Source of the DNA: Solanum dulcamara
Taxonomy: Eukaryota > Streptophyta > Magnoliopsida > Solanales > Solanaceae
Assembly: GCF_947179165.1 (NCBI RefSeq)
Contig: NC_077242.1
Location: forward strand, 23,097,097 to 23,161,096
Length of the DNA stretch: 64,000 nucleotides
Direction of reading: 5' to 3'
Shown here: piece after piece, positions 59,451 to 64,000 of the stretch
Position numbering within the stretch: the first letter of the stretch is position 1
How the letters are laid out: the number at the start of each line of letters is the position of its first letter
Notes under the pieces: model-generated
Told to the model about the DNA's origin: nothing
The model's input: only the letters and a program-made list of their open reading frames with translations
Databases searched by the model: none
Position numbers and translations under genes: made by a program

Positions 59451-60770
59451 TGCAATGGCCCTCTTGGCAATGTAATAAAAATAAAATAATCCTCTAGGCA
59501 ATAATATGCAATGTCATCCTCTTGGATGGTTTAAATGATGCATGACCTTCTTGGTACTGCAATAAAAATGAAATGGTCCCCTTGGCAAATGAAAATGCAA
59601 TGGCCCTCTTGGCAAATGAAAATGCAATGGCCTTCTTGATAAATGAAAATGCAATGGCCCTCTTGGCAAATAAATATGCAATGACCCTCTTGGCAAATAA
59701 ATATGCAATGGCCCTCTTGACAAATGAAAATACAATGGCCCTCTTGGAAAATGAAAATGCAATGGCCCTCTTGGCAAATGAATATGCAATGACCCTCTTG
59801 GCAAATGAAAATACAATGGCCCTCTTGGCAAATGAATATGCAATGACCCTCTTGGCAAATAAAAATGCAATGGCCCTATTGGAAAATGAAAATGCAATGG
59901 CCCTCTTGGCAAATGAATATGCAATGGCCCTCTTGGCAAATAAATATGCAATGGCCCTCTTGGCAAATGAAAATACAACGGCCCTCTTGGCAAATGAAAA
60001 TACAATGACCCTCTTGGCAAATAAAAATGCAATGGCCCTCTTGACAAATAAATATGCAATGACCCTCTTGACAAATAAATATGCAATGACCCTCTGCAAA
60101 TGAAAATGCAATGGCCCTCTTGGCAAATGAAAATGCAATGTCCTTCTTGGCAAATGAAAATGCAATGTCCTTCTTGGCAAATGAATATGCAATGGCCCTC
60201 TTGGTAAATGAAAATGCAATGGCCCTCTTAGCAAATGAAAATGCAATGGCCCTCTTGGCAAATGAAAATGCAATTTCCCTCTTGCCAAATGAATATGCAA
60301 TGGCCCTCTTAGCAAATGAAAATGCAATGGCCCTCTTGGCAAATGAATATGCAATGACCCTCTTGGCAAATAAAAATGCAATGGCCCTCTTGACAAATGA
60401 ATATGCAATGGCCCTCTTGGCAAATAAATATGCAATGGCCCTCTTGGCAAATAAATATGCAATGGCCCTCTTGGCAAATGAAAATGCAATGGCCCTCTTG
60501 GCAAATGAAAATGCAATGGCCCTCTTGGCAAATGAAAATGCAATGGCCCTCTTGGCAAATAAATATGCAATGGCCCTCTTGGCAAATGAATATGCAATGG
60601 CCCTCTTGGCAAATAAAAATGCAATGGCCCTCTTGGCAAATAAAAATGCAATGACCCTCTTGGCAATGAATATGCAATGGCCCTCTTGGCAAATGAAAAT
60701 GCAATGGCCTTCTTGGCAAATGAAAATGCAATGGCCCTCTTGGCAAATGAAATTGTAAATGTCATCCTCT
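59451..60770. repeat. Tandem array 2c: about 48 units of 27 bp
   Basis: Core ATGCAATGGCCCTCTTGGCA followed by AATGAAA or AATAAAT. Variation is mostly at GGCCC/GACCC/GTCCT and at GAAA/GAAT/AAAT. Because 27 is a multiple of three and the unit lacks stops in several frames, both strands show long false ORFs, including one of 423 codons. A 3-base deletion near 60095 and a 1-base change near 60664 shift the register. Confidence 0.95.
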
Positions 60771-60953
60771 TGGATGATTTGACATGTTATCTTTTTTTTT
60801 TGAATAATTTTTGTTCGTTGGGACTCATGTCTTTGATAGAAGTTTATACGAGGCCTCGGTGGCTCGCATCTTGAATTTATGTTCGCTCCATTCCAGCAAT
60901 GTTGGAGATCACTTGAAGTGGACTTCGAACTTCTGACAATTCTTAACGGAATG

Positions 60954-61157
60954 TTTTGAGATCTTCCTCAAAAATTTTATCCCAGTTAGATCTATTGACA
61001 AATGTCGAGCTGCTGAAAAAGGATTTTGACATTCTTGTGGAATTTTTGAGATCTTCTCAAAAATTCTGTCCTAGTTGCATATATTAACATGATCTCCAAT
61101 CTTGACTTGCTAGAGATAGTATCTTCTTGTGAATTTTTGAGATCTTTTCAAAAATTC
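60954..61157. repeat. Three palindromes at ~90-bp spacing (TTTTGAG/CTCAAAA)
   Basis: TTTTGAG-atcttc-CTCAAAA at 60954-60973, AATTTTTGAG-atctt-CTCAAAAATT at 61041-61065, GAATTTTTGA-gatcttt-TCAAAAATTC at 61131-61157. All are followed by TTCTGTCCYAGTT or TTTATCCCAGTT. They match 26471-26497 in copy 1. Confidence 0.8.
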
Positions 61158-61206
61158 TGTCCCAGTTTTCATTATAAGGGAGAAACAAAAATCTAACAGA
61201 AAACAC

Positions 61207-61267
61207 GACCGAGCCATTGTGGCGCCTACATATCCTATTGGTGCAGGAATCAGGTCAAATGTAGTTT
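61207..61267 (-). other. Structured motif, copy f
   Basis: GACCGA, upstream hairpin GCC-attgt-GGC, GCCTACATAT, inner hairpin TCCT-attggtgc-AGGA, ATCAGGTC, TGTAGTTT. The outer stem CTACA/TGTAG is perfect. Confidence 0.7.
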
Positions 61268-62040
61268 TAATCCTGTGGATGATGAGTACTGCAAAATCTG
61301 AGACAAGATAATCAGTAGACACATGTGCAATATGATGGAAAACTGTATTACTTGTAATATTTACAGCTTAAAAACATGAGATATTCCACCCGTTTGATAT
61401 GGACGATCCAATGAAGTAAAATAGGCATCTCACACCGATGGGATTAGCCTAATGTTATATTATTTAGAGCAAACCATCCAATTTCAAAGGACAAATGTAA
61501 TTTTTTTAAGTGAATGTAAAGAGATAGTCAAATTTTGACTATAATTGGTATCAACAGTTAGGAATGCATAGAAATGTTTCTCATTTCCTTTCTTATAACT
61601 GAGATTGACTTCAAGGTAATTCCTATAGCTTCAAGTAGTACCTCAAACATACTTAAGTGTCGACAAGATTTTTTCATCCTGCTTCCAACAAAGGTTTAGA
61701 ATTATATCAATCCTCATGTTTCAACTGCCCTCGCAATAAAGAAAGTTCTATTTCGCACATATATAAAGTGTTTGATTTGAGGACATTTTAAAAGTGCACT
61801 CACACTCTCAAAAAATTTCAACGCATGCAACTGTGATACCATATGCTTGGCCTGCATGTAAGTCTTCACTAATGTGAGAATATTTGGAATGAGATCATGT
61901 AGGGCTTGTTTATTGGCTTGTAATGTAGGCTTAGGGAACGAGTGGGATATTAATTTGGGATAAAAGTGACTTAATCTCTCCTTGAGCATCACACTGAATT
62001 TGTGCTTTTGATGATTGATACACCTTTGACGTCTAATCCT
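61268..62040. other. Family T copy 2 internal sequence, one unrecognised minus-strand ORF
   Basis: A 92-codon minus-strand ORF (61992-61714, MMLKERLSHFYPKL...) resembles nothing I recognise. It has no clear domain and may be chance. The remainder is non-coding. Confidence 0.3.
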
Positions 62041-62340
62041 CTTTCTTTTGTCTCGACTTCTTCGAGTCTTTATTTGATAGAGTTTTTCCTCTTTTCACCT
62101 CTTTCTTTTGTCTTGACTTCTTTGAGTCCTTATTTGTTAGAGGTTTTCTCTTTTTCACCCCTTTCTTTTGTCTTGACTTCTTTGAGTCCTTATTTGTTAG
62201 AGGTTTTCTCTTTTTCACCCCTTTCTTTTGTCTTGACTTCTTTGAGTCCTTATTTGTTAGAGGTTTTCTCTTTTTCACCCCTTTTTTTTGTCTTGACTTC
62301 TTTGAGTCCTTATTTGTTAGAGATTTTCTCTTTTCACTCC
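62041..62340. repeat. Five 60-bp tandem units
   Basis: CTTTCTTTTGTCTTGACTTC is the unit start. Units at 62101, 62161 and 62221 are identical, and the outer two diverge. The 60-bp length leaves repeat ORFs open on both strands (for example a Lys-rich 81-codon one), which are not genes. Confidence 0.95.
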
Positions 62341-63078
62341 TTCCTTTTGAGGTTTCTCCTCTTTTGTTGGAGTAGTTTCCTTTTCGTCTTACATTGACCT
62401 TGTAGGAGTTTTTTTTAATCGTCTTTGCTTTCTTGACTTTGAAGACTTTACGTCTTTTGCCTTTGGAAATTTTAAAGTTGAATCTTCTTCTATAATTTGC
62501 ACATTTTTGGTGCGCTCAAGAAGGTTGGGCCAAGAGAAGGATAGTGCATGTAAGCACTCAGAAGGGAAAGGGCTAAGATGTTGTTGTCCATAGAAAAGGC
62601 TTTAGGCTCAAAGTAGGAAAAATAGGTATTAATGTTATTTGGTAGGCTTTGAAAGGCACAATCGGATCAAAAAAGGCCTACAATCCTTTCTCAAATCAAA
62701 CATTACTCAAGATTTTGCCTCAGCAAACATTCAGGCCAAGTTCTAGATCAACAGTGCGATGCAATTGAATTTTAATCTAAAGCTCACCACACAATGCACA
62801 TGAAACCATGAGTTTGGTTTTATTCTTACCTTGAATGCGTGCAAGAGAATTTTCAAGTATCACAAAAGTACAAATGAAAGATACCAATAGAAGTTATGAT
62901 TTATCACAAAGCCAATCATTTTCATCATACTGAATATTTTGCATTCTCCTAATTGTATTCATCCCAATTAAGAAGATATGACTCTTAAACTATGTACACA
63001 ATTTATTATTTTATTTTTTTATTATTTTTTTTAAATTATTATTTTTAATTTATTTATTTTATTTTATTTGAAAGGAAA

Positions 63079-63141
63079 TACCGAACCCAAGAAAGACTGC
63101 CTACGTATCTCACTGATATGAGAATCAGATATGCGTAGTTC
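63079..63141 (-). other. Structured motif, copy g
   Basis: TACCGA, weak upstream hairpin, GCCTACGTAT, inner hairpin CTCA-ctgata-TGAG, AATCAGATA, CGTAGTTC. The outer stem CTACG/CGTAG is perfect. Confidence 0.65.
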
Positions 63142-63458
63142 TTGCAGATATGATATATAAAATAATTTAAAGATTTAGACAAACTTAGAGTGACGTCTCG
63201 TAAGTCTAGTGCCCGTTGACATCTTTAGTTGGGGAGTGTCTTTTGCCTATTTACACCAACACATTTTGTGTCCTCTCAACCATCGGTAAGGACAGCTATC
63301 GCTGTATTTTTTTCCAGATATTCCTCAGAAATTATACATTGATGTGTTCTTTCAATTTCCTGAAGGAATCACTTGTTGTTGTGTTCTCTTTTTTGAGATT
63401 GTCTCTTATGACTTGAGTTCCCTCAAATATTTATGAGAATCTTACATTGTTATAACTA

Positions 63459-63478
63459 TCCCCGACTATTGTCGGGGA
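63459..63478. repeat. Perfect 8-bp-stem hairpin TCCCCGAC/GTCGGGGA
   Basis: Four-base loop TATT; GC-rich in an AT-rich surrounding. Confidence 0.85.
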
Positions 63479-64000
63479 CAATTTTCCTGCAAAAATATGA
63501 GAAAAGTGTGAAAGTGGGGCCATTAAAAAATAAGTAAAAATATAGGAGTAAGACTTCATAGTCAAAGACTCCACCAATTTATCTTTCAGGCTGTGTATTG
63601 GTGTCTTGTAAAATTTAAGGTCATCGTTATTTTCCATGAACTATTTGTCCCTACTAGATCCATAAGAGAAAGGGTTATGATTTTTCTTAGATTAAAGAAT
63701 TGAAAGAGATTAGGGTTAAAGTTTGTGGTTGAATGTTGCCACCGATTTGGGATTGCCGTGATTCCCTCTCTTGAAATAATGTCATCTCTCCTGCGTACAA
63801 AGAAAACTTCTTAGTTAGGAAGAGGGTGTTGACCTCTCAAAATTGAGATCCGATCATTTATCGCATGATGTCCTTTGATAACAACCTCTACAAAAAAAAA
63901 GAATCAACTTTGTTGAACCCCCGATCTTTGAAAAGTAATCAAGTTTGATTTCCAAACAAATCAGTCTCTCCCTGAAAAAGAAAAATAACTCAAAATCCAA

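Larger units (their letters stand above)
62341..64000. other. Remainder of family T copy 2 internal region
   Basis: Non-coding, with an A/T block at 62995-63075, structured motif g, and a hairpin at 63459-63478. The segment near 63960 (CAAATCAGTCTCTCCCTGAA) resembles 51140-51165 beside gag of copy 1, suggesting the gag leader of this copy may lie near or beyond the window edge. No gag was found inside the window. Confidence 0.4.

Noticed and set aside
59494..60765. Very long ORFs (up to 423 codons minus, 215 codons plus)
   Set aside because: They are by-products of a stop-free 27-bp repeat whose length is a multiple of three; several frames on both strands are open at once.
61714..61992. 92-codon minus-strand ORF as a gene
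   Set aside because: No recognised domain or conserved context; it lies in non-coding retroelement sequence.
62002..62397. 131-codon plus-strand and 81-codon Lys-rich minus-strand ORFs
   Set aside because: They follow the 60-bp tandem repeat exactly and have no start context or domain.
1..64000. tRNA or rRNA genes
   Set aside because: Only short primer-binding sites complementary to tRNA were found; no cloverleaf or rRNA segment was recognised by eye.

Overview
This is a repeat-dominated plant nuclear window. It holds one recoverable host gene and a very deep nest of retrotransposons. The AT-rich non-coding DNA, GT-AG introns, Tekay/Del-type Ty3 elements, a plant L1 LINE, an RTE LINE with a (GTT)n tail and the character of the dispersed repeats point to an asterid, most likely Solanaceae. 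Species cannot be fixed from the sequence alone. All elements that encode proteins look broken.

Layout. 1-5605: a decayed Ty3/gypsy element on the minus strand. 6093-6964: a foldback DNA element. 7204-18487: an 11-exon plus-strand gene that reads through to a predicted 807-residue claspin/Mrc1-like replication-checkpoint protein. A consensus E2F site overlapping a telo-box lies about 130 bp before its ATG. Intron 2 carries a Stowaway-like MITE, intron 4 is swollen by an antisense L1 LINE (itself hit by a small RTE-tail insertion), and intron 9 carries a TTA-flanked MITE. 19599-19885: a frameshifted exon of a cyclic-nucleotide-gated channel gene, followed by a short LTR with a primer-binding site.

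20406-51190 is one nest, resolved here by target-site duplications. Level 1 is a minus-strand, apparently pol-less LTR element (LTR 20406-23362, repeat-rich 3' non-coding region, gag). Level 2 is a Tekay-type Ty3 element (27250-49699, target duplication GATAA) that splits the level-1 gag. Level 3 is a solo LTR (31315-44795, TTCTG/TTCTA) that splits the level-2 reverse transcriptase. Level 4 is a full-length element of the same LTR family (32734-43164, ATAAC) inserted into that solo LTR. Level 5 is a 991-bp hAT element (39719-40709, GAAGAAAC) in the level-4 gag.

51526-54370: an AT-rich minisatellite containing a 5'-truncated RTE LINE. 54570-56600: a hAT transposase pseudogene. 56601-64000: a second copy of the level-1 family (3' LTR plus 3' non-coding region), with three adjacent but unrelated tandem arrays and, further right, a fourth of 60 bp.

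The most unusual signal is a recurring structured motif in the non-coding part of the level-1 family. Seven copies share single-stranded anchors (CCTACGTAT, ATCAGGTC, TAGTTC), while the stems between them change in compensating pairs. A second palindromic motif recurs at about 90-bp spacing beside it. Together with the array slot, where the two copies carry unrelated satellites at the same place, this suggests a conserved RNA or DNA structure in the 3' region of a non-autonomous retroelement family.
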